Positions 1 to 12,594 are shown, numbered from the stretch's first letter. The stretch is 64,000 bases of DNA from Sepioteuthis lessoniana (GCA_963585895.1 OY757904.1:934907-998906), one strand, 5' to 3'. Made by a program: numbers and translations. Notes: a model not told the origin generated them from the sequence alone.

Positions 1-31
<31 letters not shown>

Positions 32-45
32 TATTATTATTATTT
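1..45. repeat. (TAA)n/(TTA)n microsatellite at window edge
   Basis: Ten TAA units run directly into TTA/ATT units, so the tract is partly self-complementary. TAA-type tails end the restriction-endonuclease LINE copies elsewhere in the window, so this could be the tail of a copy lying outside it. No LINE coding sequence is visible here to prove that. Confidence 0.8.
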
Positions 46-1240
46 TGCTTTATTTGCATGAAGGGAAGACGTACCTGCTTGGCAAATCAGCGTTAAAAAT
101 TCAGCATTTTATCTGAGTTTGAACACCGCCCTGTAACTTCGGTGGGAGTAAGCAACTATCTCGTGTCCCTAAGCAACTTCCTCCCAGTCCTGAGTTTTCA
201 TTCATAATACGTTCGGGTCTCTTTACTGAAGCACAGTGCTTAGCAAACTAGTTTCTCAGTTCATGTACTGAGTTGCAGATACTCAAGATTCTGACCTTTT
301 GTTAAAATAATTGAATAACATACATGTTTTTAATGTTTTCTATTTTATGTCTATATTTGTATTTGATTGTTATTGTGTTTAAAAGATGGCATACAAGTAA
401 GTATTGGTCATAACTGCATTAATACCAGTGCTTTATATACTTGGGACTTGATTGTGAATATGCGTAAATATACATATTGTCATGATACGGCCGACAGAAC
501 GATTTTGGTTTAGAACAATTTCTAGTTTTCTTTGTGTGTCAGTGTGTTCGCACAAAATTAACCACAAAATTTATTTTTGGAAATAATCTCGAAAAGTTGT
601 CTTTTTTTTCGTTGAATTATTGACTTTATTCAACCGCTTTCTCTGCAGCATGGATAAGTTATTCTAATGTCATTTACAAGAATCTCCAGGACTATTTCGA
701 CGACTGTAATATTTGCAATATTACTTTCTGAAATTAATGTCATAAATAAAAGGTATCTCGACAAAAGATAGATAGATAGATAGATTGATATCCCTAAAAT
801 ATTTCCTCGTCTTTTTTTTCGAGGACAAGTTGGTTTTCTAAGGGAAGTCTGGAAGAACTGAATGATGATAAGTATATCCATCTTAAAATGATTTTAGTCG
901 GGGCTTTTTGGGAAAGTCGTGAAATTTTAAATAATATAAAACAATTAAGACTCATTAATTTTACTAAATGAAGAAAAAAAATCAAATTGTTTGAATTTAA
1001 CGAAATTGCAAAGGTAAAAAAAAAAGAAAAGAATAGAAAAAAATTGAAATGATGACTTATTTCAATTGTTTCATGATTTAAAATGATTTTGTTGAAATAT
1101 GTTTGTACTTAAAATAATACTTTTTTTTTTTATTTGTGGTTATTTGTTTATGAGCTTTGCCAGTAATTTCGAGTTGAGATAATTTAAAAAATATGCTAAT
1201 AGAATTTTTACAAGTGTATGTTAGAAGTAATTGACTAAAT
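46..1240. other. AT-rich spacer, no gene seen
   Basis: Nothing recognisable apart from a short (GATA)n tract near 766-785 and homopolymer A/T runs. The small minus-strand frames at 630-985 have biased, low-complexity composition and no recognisable domain. Confidence 0.6.
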
Positions 1241-1242
1241 GA

Positions 1243-1475
1243 GTCCCCGTGGTGTAGAGGTTAACGTGCCAGACTGCAATATCGGAGTAAGCGAGTTCGA
1301 ACTCTAGTCATCCTATTACGTTCACTTTCGGACTAATGCCCTTAGAATGAAACCCCTTATCACCCCTTCAGCAACAGGTGAAATAGTACCCCACTATAGT
1401 TCTTCTGAAAGGATGGTTTTGGCATGAAATAACCCCACAAAGGTTGATATGCTATTGAATAAGGAAAGCAAATCA
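1243..1475 (+). mobile_element. tRNA-derived SINE, type 2
   Basis: The head carries RNA polymerase III promoter boxes: an A box TGGTGTAGAGG at 1250-1260 and a B box GAGTTCGAACTC at about 1293-1304, spaced as in a tRNA. A non-tRNA body follows, ending in a module AAATAACCCCACAAAGGTTG. A reverse copy with the same head, body and tail lies at 53262-53467, which confirms a dispersed family. tRNA-derived SINEs (OK, OR1, OR2) are known from octopus, but I cannot say which of these this is. Such elements are transcribed by Pol III and mobilised by a partner LINE. Confidence 0.8.
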
Positions 1476-1672
1476 AACCTGACGTTTGCCACAAGGTTGC
1501 AAGTATATTACACCCAGTTAAGGTCAAACATTTCAGTTGTCACGATTTGGATACCAACGTACCAATCAGTTCTGGACAATGACCAGAAAATGTTTCTTTA
1601 GGAAGTACAATTGTCACTATTTTCACGCATAGGTATTTGTCTTAATTCAAGAGAAACCCTTACACAACAAAG

Positions 1673-1675
<3 letters not shown>

Positions 1676-1737
<62 letters not shown>
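1676..1737. repeat. (AT)n microsatellite
   Basis: About 31 uninterrupted AT units, self-complementary and able to extrude a cruciform. Confidence 0.95.
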
Positions 1738-1739
<2 letters not shown>

Positions 1740-1746
<7 letters not shown>

Positions 1747-1901
1747 GTTTTAACTAGATAAATTTAGCTGAATCTTCGCTAGACACTTTTAGAAGCGAGT
1801 CAAGAAAAAAGACCTTGTTTATATGCAATGTTATCTTCGGTAAAATTCGGCTGTCTTCGGTGGTCACGTTTTAAGCTCACATTGAATTTTTTCAAGCAGT
1901 T

Positions 1902-1938
<37 letters not shown>

Positions 1939-3070
1939 TCTCTCCCTCTTTTTTTTTTCTTGTTCAATTTTCATATTTTGCTTTTCTTTTCTAAAATACA
2001 TATACTTTCTTCGTTTAAGTGAGTATTTTTACGATAAAGATTTGCAAAATTTTTACCTTCTTTTATATATTTTATCTGCATTTATTTTTACATTCTTATT
2101 ATTCATATACGAAATTAATGTTTTTTTTAAATTTTAACTATTTTATAAACTTTCCTCATTTCACACCATTTTTTATTCTTTTTTTAATTATTCCTTTTTT
2201 ATATTTTAGCCATATTTCATCTATCTGTCTATCTATCTATCTACTTTGTGTGGTCTTGTATTTTTAGCTCATTTTTTTTCTCATTCTAAGCTTCTTTTTA
2301 TTCATAAATCATTGTTCGTTTATAAGTTATTTAATGCTTTTTCTACTGTTCTATAATATTTTATATTTCTATGTTTGAAAAGAGTAATTTCGATTTCATA
2401 TAGAATTCTCTTCAATGTTCTTTGCAACGATTGACAAATTCATTTTACAATCTATATGAGGTGTGAATATTATTTTCTTGAAAAAATTACAATCAATTTA
2501 AAACTTTGTGATTTATTTGGTGTTTGAAAAAAATAGTTTGAAGAAGTTTGGTGTTAATACATCTGATTTAGATTTAAAACCAAAAAAAGGTTTAAAAGTC
2601 AAAACAATTTCCTCTTGCTTACCGAAATCAAAATTATATTTTGAAAATGGAATTAAAAATCTTTAAAAAATAAAGAAGTCAATAGAGAAACATAGTTTGA
2701 TATAAAATCATTAATTTCGCTTAAAGGAAATATGTAAAAATATTTGCTACTTTCACTTTAAAATATTATGAAAAACTTACAATATTTCGTCTTTTATTCA
2801 TCTACTCATATCAATGATAAAACTAAATAATGATTTTATAGTTGCACCTTAAAAAATTGTGTCATTTAACAAATGATGGCAGCTTAAAACATTTCTCTGC
2901 ATAATATGTATTTCATAATTACTTTTTACCTGGTCGTTATGAATGTACAAGTGATTGCTATTCGTACGTGAGTTGTCTATCCTCAGTAAGTGTTTCAAAC
3001 TTTGAGAAAAAGTAAATTATCTTCAACGAAAGTTAACTTCCATGGATAAATATCATTGGTCCAAGTAAAT
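1740..3070. other. AT-rich spacer with (TC)n and (TATC)n
   Basis: Contains a (TC)n tract at about 1905-1950 and a (TATC)n tract at about 2221-2244. The open frames at 1828-2267 are translations of pyrimidine-rich low-complexity DNA rather than genes. Nothing else is recognisable. Confidence 0.6.
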
Positions 3071-3076
3071 GGAACA

Positions 3077-3343
3077 CCGGACATTGGCATAATGGTTAGA
3101 GTGTTCGCCAATGGCCCGGGAGATCTGGGTTCAATCCCAGGTCGAGTCATACCAAAGACTCAAAAAATGGTACTTGATGCTATCTTGCTTAACACTCAGC
3201 ATTATAAGGTACGTATCAAAGGTAAGGTGGAGCAATCCAGGGAAAGGAGTAGCGCCCTCCCCTACACTTCGGTGTAATAGCTATCGAAAAGGGAGCCTTC
3301 GGGTTACCCTCGACTACGGTCGCCAACTTTACTTTTACTATAG
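3077..3343 (+). mobile_element. tRNA-derived SINE, type 1, copy 1
   Basis: Starts with a tRNA-like head: A box TGGCATAATGG near 3085-3095 and B box GGTTCAATCCC near 3129-3139. The body ends in a conserved stretch CCTCGACTACGGTCGCCAAC and a TTTAC-type tail. Four further copies occur (4131, 14509, 26555, 37233), three of them reversed. The body holds a hairpin-forming motif around the CTACAC..GGTGTA segment. The two overlapping open frames here are accidental SINE translations. Copies 1 and 2 form an inverted pair about 790 bp apart. Confidence 0.9.
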
Positions 3344-3646
3344 TTAAAGAAAAGCATCTCAAGGTAAAGCATTTTCACCCCAAAATGTAATCTCGATTTG
3401 CATACTGCGTCAAGAAGTGAGCGTTGTAATACTTTTCAAAAAGAACTGCAACTAGAGATATTATTATGTAATTCAAAGAGCAAAAAGTCAATTAATGCAT
3501 TGGTAATCAGAGGCTTCCTACAAAAATAGCCCAGAAACACACAAACACAAACAATTACACGGCCATATAGAAAAAGGAAGGTCGTTGATATATACTTATA
3601 AATATACATCTACAAACCTATGCGCATACCCAAATCAAATATACAC

Positions 3647-3649
<3 letters not shown>

Positions 3650-3707
<58 letters not shown>
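3650..3707. repeat. (AT)n microsatellite
   Basis: Long uninterrupted TA repeat ending in TATGTATATGTATA. Confidence 0.95.
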
Positions 3708-3713
<6 letters not shown>

Positions 3714-4130
3714 GTATACAGTTTGTAAACCTTCATGAAGTACACTAAATCATTTTCACAAATAACTTCAATGATCTTAGGGGATAAACAGTTTGTTTTA
3801 AATCATGTCAAAATGAGTAATGCTTCGACATTAGTATCTTCATAAGCTCACCCTGCATCCTAATATACAATAACCTGATTGACAGTAAACCAGAATGAAT
3901 GGCGGGCAAGATGCCATAGGATTCTAGTTTTTGTCTTTTTAAATAAACAGGGCTTAGTTTAAGTATGTGTTTAAAGAACCCACAGCTTAAGGCTTCATAA
4001 TGAGAAAGAAACCTCGTTAATATTCGTTTAGTGTGGACTGACTATTCTAATTTACTTATAGCTGAATTGTTTCTTTCCAGCTTCCAGCGTCTTAGAACCT
4101 CACTAGTCTCGATCTCGCTGTTAGCAATAA

Positions 4131-4383
4131 GTTAGCGACCATAGTCGAGGGTGACCCGAAGGCTCCCTTTTCGATAGCTACTACCCCAAGGTGTAGGGGA
4201 GGGCGCTACTCCATTCCCAGGATTGCTCCACTTTACCCTTGAACCGTACCTTATAATGCTGAGTGTTAAGCAAGGTGGTATCAAGTTCCATTTTTAAAGT
4301 CTTAGGTATGACTCGACCTGGGATTGAACCCTGGTCTCCCGGGCCATTGGCGAACACTCTAACCGCTGGGCCAATGTCCCGGT
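4131..4383 (-). mobile_element. tRNA-derived SINE, type 1, copy 2 (reverse)
   Basis: Reverse complement of the type-1 SINE: the body end GTTAGCGACC is at the left and the tRNA-like head at the right. The B box complement lies near 4321-4331 and the A box complement near 4366-4376. It differs from copy 1 at scattered positions. With copy 1 at 3077-3343 it makes a long imperfect inverted repeat. Confidence 0.9.
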
Positions 4384-4744
4384 TAGGCGCATAAAATTCT
4401 AGGTATTGGCCTCAGTTTAATTCCCAATTGGATATGTTTCGTTAAATATTCACAAAGCTTTGTAAAGTCAGGCACAAAACCGTCCAAGTAGGGATAGCAC
4501 TCACAACTTTAGATTTTCAAGAAGGTTTTGTTAACTATAGTTCATTAAAAGGTGCTATAACACATTATGCATATACACATATCAAGTATGAGTAGGCAAT
4601 AATATTCTATATTTATATAAGTGTATATGCATTTATGTATGTATGTGCGTGCAATAGTAACACATGCAAATAGATAAACTATATAGTTTTTATGCTGCCG
4701 GGCACAATCAGGGAGCTACCATATTCTTGTATTGACTTTTGAAC

Positions 4745-4779
4745 CCTCTCTCTTTCACTCTCTCTCTCTCTCTCTCTCA

Positions 4780-4857
<78 letters not shown>

Positions 4858-4860
4858 CAT
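4745..4860. repeat. Compound (CT)n(CA)n microsatellite
   Basis: CT units with two CAC interruptions run straight into about 25 CA units. The frames at 4679-4971 that read Ser-Leu, Thr-His or Val-Cys repeats are translations of this tract. Confidence 0.95.
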
Positions 4861-5752
4861 GTTGTACTTGTAACAAATAGAAATTTTGCTTTTAACTGTT
4901 TTGGTTTGAGAGTTAAAATGAGGGATCTTACGCCAGAAGAACCTCATTATTTTTTGTAATAAGCATAACAAAGGATGTATTTAGTTATATTTTGTAGTTC
5001 TCAAAGTTAAATTTCCGGAAAAATATTTTAAAATAAAATTACTATTTTATTTATTTTATAATCATAATTATCAGCATTAATAATTAAAATTTCAATGAAT
5101 TTCTTAAATGTAAATAAAGCCTGTTATTATTTTTCATCTGTCCAAAGAAAAAAAAAATCTACAATAGTCTCTGCAATTTTAAGCAATAAACAAAACAAAA
5201 ACTAAACTGATTTTGTATTTGTTTAAATAATTAGGAGCAATAACTACAGAAAGTAATTCTCATGAATATTTGAACAAACAAATCAACTATTTTACAAAAA
5301 TATCACAAAGAAATAGGACACAGTTCAAAATTGGTGTGTAATTCAGGAAGGTGCTGGATTATCCCAGTTTTAAGTTAGTTCATCACATTCACGAACCCAA
5401 CAATTATTAATTACTTTTTTCAACCCAATAACGTACATTTTCAAAATATCTGTTTCATTTCAAAATCAATGAAAAAAAAGGAAAAAGTACAAGAAAAAGA
5501 AAAGAAAAAAAGAAAAAGAAAAGAAAAAAAAAGAAAAAGAAAAGAAAACCACGCTGAATATTGTATTTTCATGTGTGTGTGTGTGTAGTGGGTTGTAAAA
5601 TAATTTATGTTCAATTTAAAAGATTCTCACTTATTTAATCCCGTGAATTTAATGGGAATTTAATCAAGTGAATTTAAAGAAATAATATGAATCCTTCAGT
5701 AAACTAATATAAGGTATCGTAAGTTAGATGGGTAAAAATTGCGGAAAAAATA

Positions 5753-5753
<1 letters not shown>
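4861..5753. other. AT-rich spacer with purine tract
   Basis: Holds an A/G-only tract at 5471-5548 made of AAAAAG-like units, and otherwise nothing recognisable. Confidence 0.6.
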
Positions 5754-5796
<43 letters not shown>

Positions 5797-5905
5797 TGCA
5801 TACATTGGATGATGCATGCAGGCACTGAATCTTTTGATTTATTTTTCAACGTCATTTCTTACAAAGAACCATATCTCGACACAAAACTAAATACCATTAA
5901 CGGAA

Positions 5906-5999
<94 letters not shown>
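5754..5999. repeat. (AT)n tract and compound (AT)n(GT)n tract
   Basis: A first AT tract (5754-5795) is followed, after about 110 bp of unique sequence, by an AT tract that changes to GT units (5907-5999). The 124-residue plus-strand frame over this interval is Ile-Tyr and Val-Cys repeat translation and is not a gene. Confidence 0.9.
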
Positions 6000-6000
<1 letters not shown>

Positions 6001-6176
6001 CCTCCTTCTTCGCATACTCTCTATTTCATTATTTCTCCCATCACTTCTCTCTACCTCTCTGTCTTTCCAAGCCCTGGTGTAGCATACCTTTGCAAGGAAT
6101 AGAAATAAAATAGATTTCAGTGTTCAAATACGCATACGTTTTGATTAACCAGAAGTGTGTGCATGTGTGTATATTT

Positions 6177-6178
<2 letters not shown>

Positions 6179-6218
<40 letters not shown>
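6179..6218. repeat. (CA)n microsatellite with short (AT)n
   Basis: About 16 CA units followed by ATATATAT. Confidence 0.9.
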
Positions 6219-6424
6219 TACTTTTTTGCAACTCTGACGTTTTGATTTTTAATATAATAGCATTTTAGGCAAAGAATTTCGATGCAAAAATTTAACAAAT
6301 ATTTGGGTTTTTTTATGTAATTCAGTTAATGTTTGTATATTTATACATGGATTAAGAATTTCAAACATTTATTTGTGGTAAATCTTTATCATTTATCGAG
6401 TGTTTATTTGAATCCCATTGATTT

Positions 6425-6580
6425 CGAGCACCTGTTGCAATTAGATAACTTGCAAGTTGTTTGGATAATGAGTTCGATCCACACTGGGTAGCCCACATTT
6501 ATCGTCCTTACAAGACTAAAACGTGTTTTATACTACCTATTATGAGTTAGTGGACCGCTTGGTGAACTAAACAGTAATCT
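6425..6580 (+). mobile_element. Degenerate tRNA-like SINE fragment
   Basis: A B-box-like GAGTTCGATCC follows a possible A-box region, then ACTGGGTAGCCCACATTTAT. A related stretch with GAGTTCAATCTCACTGGGCG occurs at about 6770-6880, so the two look like old copies of one tRNA-derived family. Divergence is high and the ends are not clear. Confidence 0.4.
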
Positions 6581-6764
6581 ATTTAACATCGGTACTGATA
6601 GTTGCTTATTGAGTTCAGAAAAAAAGTGACTTTCGAATGTTGATTTTTAAGTCAGGTTAGAAAGCAAATCTTTCTCTGATGGAAGATTAGGATAACACAA
6701 TCTTCTTAGCTTCCTTTGCTCATGTATTTGTATTCAAATAAACTTTATAAATACCACAAATGGA

Positions 6765-6880
6765 CGCCTCACGTTGTGGAAATATTAGCAAACTAGACTA
6801 ATGAGTTCAATCTCACTGGGCGTCTCATACTTCCGGCCTTGTATCGCATTCAACTAAGCTAAGCTTAGTAAATAACTATA
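6765..6880 (+). mobile_element. Degenerate tRNA-like SINE fragment, second copy
   Basis: Shares the order ATGAGTTC..ATC..CACTGGG..CC(T)CA..TT..CG with the stretch at 6425-6580. No intact A box is visible. Confidence 0.35.
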
Positions 6881-6884
6881 GATA

Positions 6885-7393
6885 CAATGAATCCTTTCGT
6901 TCTTTATTTTTCATGATGATTTTGATATCATTTGACTTTATAAAAAAAAAAACAAACTCGATCATCGAAAAATCTTGTCCGCCAAACAAATTTAGAGTAT
7001 AAAGAGTGATGGCAACTTCAAAATGTTACCTGTACGAAACAATATTCGTTTAAGCGATCGGAGTTTTAGTTAATTTTGAACAAAACAGAATAAAAGAGAG
7101 TCGAAAAATGTGATGGAAAGAATTATGAGGGGAAATAGAAATAAGGATGAAACTCTTCACTTCAGATCAATCGAAATGAAAATCTGATTATTACTTATAA
7201 TCTTCAATGGAACATATTAATCAATTTGCATGAATTTTTTCAGAAAAAGAAATAAGAATTCTTCAAAGTTTTATTGCTTTGCAAAGAAGATTTTAATGCG
7301 GCTGAATCACAATTCTTGCTTGTTAATCAAGTGGACTTTTCGAGATTTGAGTCTTGATTGTCTCAATAACTGTTAAAACACGTGTTTCGGGAT

Positions 7394-7395
<2 letters not shown>
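6885..7395. other. AT-rich spacer
   Basis: I see no gene, repeat family or structured site here. Confidence 0.5.

Positions 7396-7448
<53 letters not shown>
7396..7448. repeat. (AT)n microsatellite
   Basis: About 26 AT units. Confidence 0.95.
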
Positions 7449-7451
<3 letters not shown>

Positions 7452-7970
7452 TATTTGATTAAATAATAAAGACACATTTTGTCGATATAATTTAAAGATT
7501 CATCCAAGTTTCTTGATAAGTATCTTGGTTTCAGGTTGAAATTGATGGATGAATTTACTAAAATTGTCCCGAGTGCTTTCATCAGAGGAGGATATATTAC
7601 AAAAGTGATGTAACTTTTGTTTTAGCATATTACCACTATGCAAGAGCGTCTTTACGGTTGAAGATTATGGCGTTTGCTTTTAAATGGAATTATAAAATTA
7701 GTGTCAGTAGCAAAAGACATTTAAGTACATTAGCACTGGTTTGAAAAATAATTGTATTATGTGTCGGTTGCATGTTTCTAATAATGTTTCTAATGAGGGC
7801 CCAAAGTCGGACAGAAAGTAGTAGGGATACATACAACTATGGACAATATATAAATCAATTCCCCCCGAATACGATAAAAGTAATACGGGAATTCGAACGG
7901 ATCCAGAAGAAAATATATAGGCATAAAATGTCTATTATGGTTAATGAAATTTGTATATATATATAATGTA

Positions 7971-8282
7971 CAGTCCCGCTAATCTCGACAGATGAGAGTC
8001 CAACAGTTAAAGATGTGAACCGTTTGATTAACTTGACAGATTGTTTATAGTATTGAAGGATTAAGCAGAACTAGGCCAATTTTTTTCGGTAAGTTGCACA
8101 GAGAAAAATGGTGTACCAATGTGCCACAGACATTCTCGAATAACACTTCTTAGGTTTTGAATTCAGAGTTTTTCCTTCTTGACGACCGTTGAGGAAATGG
8201 ATTGTCAGTTGTGGGGACTATGTGGTAAAATAGTTTTGTAGCTGAAAACTTGCTCCGTCCGACAGCGTTATTGGGGTTCTAG
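7971..8282. mobile_element. Possible pogo/Tigger-like MITE
   Basis: The left end, after TA, reads CAGTCCCGCTAATCTCGACA. The right end, read in reverse, gives a similar order (CTAGAACCCCAATAACG, then CTGTCGGACGGAG) and also abuts TA. Ends of the form CAGT..GTTAATCGAGGTTCTACTG with TA target duplications are typical of pogo/Tigger elements. The interior of about 310 bp has no transposase. The match between the two ends is only partial, so this is a weak call. Confidence 0.3.
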
Positions 8283-9690
8283 TATTTATTGTTAGTTTCC
8301 GCGTAAATAAATACAATGCATCACTTTTTTAGCGATTCTTGTATAGGCGCGGCTGTGTGTGCGTGCATGTATGTGCATTCTGTTTTAATATAAGCTTATC
8401 TTAGTTTGATCGAAAGTCAAATGTATACCAAATAAGATGCTAGCCATCTAATAATGTTCTGTGTACTTTGCTCGGTTACTCTTACATCAGGTGCTCATCT
8501 CAATATAATTATAATTGATAACCCTAAATACTAATTTCCCATAAAAAAACAACAACATTTTTCTCACCACAATACGTGCACATTGCCACTTACCAGCTTA
8601 CTTTCTATTTACTTATTCCCCACCCACCACCAAATGTTCACAGAAAAATTGTGCATAAAAAAAAACTTCTCTTTTTACCTATTTGAATATCCACTTTTCT
8701 TACTGCCATATATGCGTATATATGAGAATAAACGATTATTAATCAATGTGGGAAGTTAAATCTTATTCATTGCAAGAAAAATTGCAGTCTGATATCTTCA
8801 TTTAAAAAGACACTTCATATTATTAAGTTTTCTGTTTTTCTTTTCTTTTTTATAATCTCATGATTTCCGGTAGAAATTTCTTTTTATATACTTATACATA
8901 CTTACCCACCTCCATATCTTTCTGGTTTTTCTCATCTTATACATACTCTGATGAATGTAATAAAAGCAAGTTGAAATGATATTTTCAATACTTACCGTTG
9001 TTTTTATAACTTAGTTACGCAAGCCGATCGAAGCTGTAAAAAAGTCGATGGTAATGAGAAGGGAAAAAATGCTTATTGATAAAAGTGCAGATTAAAACTA
9101 GAGAGAAAATGATGACTTTAATAATGAAGCTTTGATATTCATTTACTAAGAAAAGTGATGGTATGTTGTAACAACAGCAATAATCTTATAATGGAGAGTA
9201 TGTGCCTGTCTGTAACCGAAATAGGTCACTAGCGACACCACAATTCTTTTAGTTATCAAATAATCATTATATAATCTCATTTATCATCTCTTTTATTCAC
9301 GATGCTTCAATAAAAAGTCGAGTTGAGATACATTTTCCTAAAAAAAAAACCCATGGAATTAATGCATTTAACATCCTGCAATGTGTCTTATATATCACTA
9401 AGAAATAAAGGTTTGCAAAGAATATAGTGAGGATTATTTGCTGGTTTTAACAAAACTGGGTTTAATAATTACTAAGTGTTATTGATTCGTAATGTGATCA
9501 TTTTATTCTTAAATTTATTAAAAGCAATCCAATGTAGAATTTTATGAAAGAATAAATTAAAATAAAACAAAAATAAATTTAACCTTTTTATATGCTTTCT
9601 TATTCAGTTTCGTTAGTCTTTCTTATTTGATAATATTTTAGTACTTTAAAGCGTAAATATTTGCGGCCGGCAGAGGGCGCATATTTTTGC
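8283..9690. other. AT-rich spacer
   Basis: No gene or repeat recognised. It contains only short homopolymers and scattered stops in all frames. Confidence 0.5.
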
Positions 9691-9696
9691 CAAAAA

Positions 9697-10660
9697 ATAA
9701 TGGGGAAGACAGCGTTGACGCATCAATACAACGACTCAAAGACTACACAGGAAAACACGAACGTGGACTGATTACATCCATCAGAAACGATACTGACAAC
9801 ACGATAGATAACAGAATGACAAGAACTAGAAAACAAAAATAGGAAGAAAAACAGCTCTGATGGCGTTTTAAACGACTAATAGACAACATCTCACACCAGA
9901 AAACCTGGACCTGGCTAAGAAAATGAAACTTCAGGAGAGAAACAGAAACTCTCCTAATAGCAGCACAAAACAACGCCGTAAGAACCAATCATATCAAAGC
10001 GAATATAGATAAGACGCAACAAAACAGCAAATGTAGGCTATGCGGTGACAGATGACACCATAAATCACATAATAAACGAATGCAGCAAATTAGCACAGGA
10101 GTATAAGACTAGACACAACTGGGTGGGCAAAGTGATCCACTGGGAAATGTTAAAAAAACTTAAATTTCACCATACGAACAAATGGTATATGCACAACCCA
10201 GCATCTGTCCTAGAAAATGACACACATAAACTCCAATGGGACTTTAACATACAGACGGATCACCTAATCTCCTAAAGAATACCAGATCTAATAATAATGA
10301 TAAAAAAGAGAACTTGCAAAATTGTCGACTTTGGTGTCCTGGCTGACCACAGAATAAAACTGAAATAGTGTGAAAAGAAGGATAAGTACCTCGACCTTGC
10401 AAGGGGACTGAAAAAAATTATGGAATATGAAGGTGACAATTATACCAATTGTGATTGGTGCTTTTGATACAGTAACTAAAGGATTATTAAAGGTATTGGA
10501 GGACTTGGAAGTTGGCGGACGAGTGGAGACCATCCGAACAACTGCATTATCGAGAACGGCCAGAATACTGAGAAGAGTCCTGGAGACTTGAAGAGACTTG
10601 CTCTCAATCAACCTCCAGTGAAAGACCATTAGCTAACGCTGATGTGAAAAACTCTAATGA
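9697..10660 (+). mobile_element. 3' fragment of restriction-endonuclease LINE, copy A
   Basis: Encodes, across several frames, the C-terminal third of a non-LTR retrotransposon polyprotein. A tryptophan-rich region with 'KTWTWLRK'-like residues near 9900-9930 is followed by a CCHC knuckle (C-x2-C-x8-H-x4-C) near 10031-10086. A restriction-like endonuclease segment follows with a PD..D arrangement: PDLIII near 10276-10292, then IVDF near 10320. LINEs with this layout belong to the R2/R4/NeSL side of the non-LTR tree. The 5' end is missing, at least two frameshifts separate the pieces, and the 3' end runs into TAA units near 10660-10690. The 113-residue minus-strand frame here is a shadow. Confidence 0.8.
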
Positions 10661-10735
10661 GTAAATAATAATAGTAATAATAATAAATCAAACTGTTTGC
10701 CAAAAATGAAAAAGAATTGTGAACTCTAATACACA

Positions 10736-11745
10736 CAGTCAGAATATACAGTCAGGACATAGGAATAGAATTTGGCATAGAAAATACGCGATGCTAGTAA
10801 GGAAAAGCCGGACAGAATGAAACTAGCAAATCAAGAGAAAATCAGAACGCTCGAAGAAAAGGAAACCTATAAATAGTTTGGGATATAGGAAGGTGACACC
10901 ATCAAACAAGAGGAGATGAAAGAAAAAAATTAAGAAAAAATATTTCAGAACCAGAAAGCTAATTGAGACAAAACTATATTGCTGAAACCTTATCAAAGGA
11001 ATAAATACCAGGGCTGTCCCTATCGTAAGATATTGGAGACCATTGTTGGAGTGGACCAGAGAAGAACTTAAACAAATGGACCAGAGAACATGAAAACTAA
11101 TGACCATGAATCAGGACTTACATCCCTGAGATGACGTTAACAGATTATATGTGTCAAGAAAAAAAGGAAGAAGAGGACTTACCAGCCTTGAAGACAGTGT
11201 TGACGCTTCAAAATAACGACTTGAAGACTATATACAAAAGCGTGGAGGAAGACTGATTCCAGCCACCAGAAACAATACTGACAACACGAAGACTAACAGA
11301 ACGGCAATAACCAGAAAACAAAAATAGGAATAAAAACAACTCTATGGACAGTTTAAGTGATTTATAAGCAACATCTCACACAAGAAAACATTGACGTGGC
11401 TAAGAAATGGAAACTTTAAGAGTTTCTTCAGCAAGAAGAGATAAGACGCAACAAAACAGCAAATGTAGGCTATGTGGTGATAGAGACGAAACGATCGATT
11501 ACATAATAAGCGAATGCAGCAAATTAGCACAGAAAGAGTATAAGACTAGACAGGTGGAAAGATTGATCCACTTCGGAATTTTGCAAGAAACTGAAATTTC
11601 ACCATACGAACAAACGGTATATGCATAACCCAGAATATGCCCTGGAGAATGATACACACAAAATCCTATGGGATTTTGGTATACAAACGAATCACTTAAT
11701 CTCAGCCATACAACCAGGAAATTAAACTATTTGTAAAATAATTGA
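10736..11745 (+). mobile_element. 3' portion of restriction-endonuclease LINE, copy B
   Basis: Starts further upstream in the same polyprotein than copy A, at the post-RT segment equivalent to 'VRIYSQDIGIEFGIE'. It continues through a WTREELKQMDQRT segment near 11052-11092 and an 'ASIQRLDDYI'-like segment near 11200. The CCHC knuckle CRLCGDRDETIDYIISEC follows near 11462-11520. It stops near 11740, before the PD..D endonuclease core. Frameshifts and in-frame stops are frequent. The copy lies head-to-tail behind copy A but overlaps it in content, so these are separate insertions or a tandem. Confidence 0.8.
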
Positions 11746-12594
11746 AGAAATTATATTATAATTACGTGAAAATGAATACGAAAAGTGTTCTATAACATTG
11801 GACAGTTATGGTCACTGAAGACTCAGAAATATCGGGACAGCCGCTGATCTTACATTAGTAACTTGTAAATTAGATTGGAAATTACGTTATTTTCTAATTT
11901 ATGCTATTTTAACGCACTTGCTCTCGAAAAAGTCCCCTTGCGATGTATAATTTTTCTATTTGACAGTCCTGCACAAAAATAGGATTTTTATAATATGGAT
12001 ATTAATAAACCCAACCCTTACTGATTGGAGCAAAATGACTGATTTATTATAACATGCCAAAGCATATGATTTTTTTATTGGTCAGAGAAGAGGAAAATAT
12101 ATAATCTATTTGAACGAAGTCTAGTTGTGAAGCTTTCGTTAATTAAAAGGTTTTGTTGCTATATAGTAGGTTTCTAAGGATAAGGAATGTGAGTGGGAAT
12201 AATAGTGGATAGAGGCTTATTCAAAAACCATTGTCCATGCTGCTTACCAAAGGGTCGTAGAATGACGATCTGCGGTTTGCGATAAAAAAGCCACATGAAT
12301 AATAAGGAAATACAAGTATCATTTCATCTTAAATATTTAATAATGTGTAAAAAGCAGCAAAAAGTTACATCAAGGTAATTACAATTTGAATCCAACCATC
12401 GTCATGTATTGTCAATTAATCGAAAGAAATAGTTTTGAATTCTCAACTGAATAAGTAATGATTTCGTATGTTGCAATATTAGCTGTGTCATCATATTTGG
12501 GTTGAGTAGAGGAATATTAAATGTGTAACGCATACAGTAATTACACATCAACCCAAGTAAACATTGGTTAACTAAAAATCTTACAACAAGTACC

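Noticed and set aside
1250-1304. True tRNA gene
   Set aside because: A and B boxes are present, but the acceptor and anticodon stems do not close and a SINE body follows; a second copy shows it is dispersed.
5728-6102. 124-codon plus-strand open frame
   Set aside because: It is the translation of (AT)n and (GT)n microsatellites (Ile-Tyr and Val-Cys repeats).
7550-7600. Hammerhead candidate with CTCTGATGAAAGC on the minus strand
   Set aside because: The first block is present, but there is no GAAA block or closing stem downstream.
10288-10629. 113-codon minus-strand frame
   Set aside because: Antisense shadow of the LINE copy A endonuclease region.
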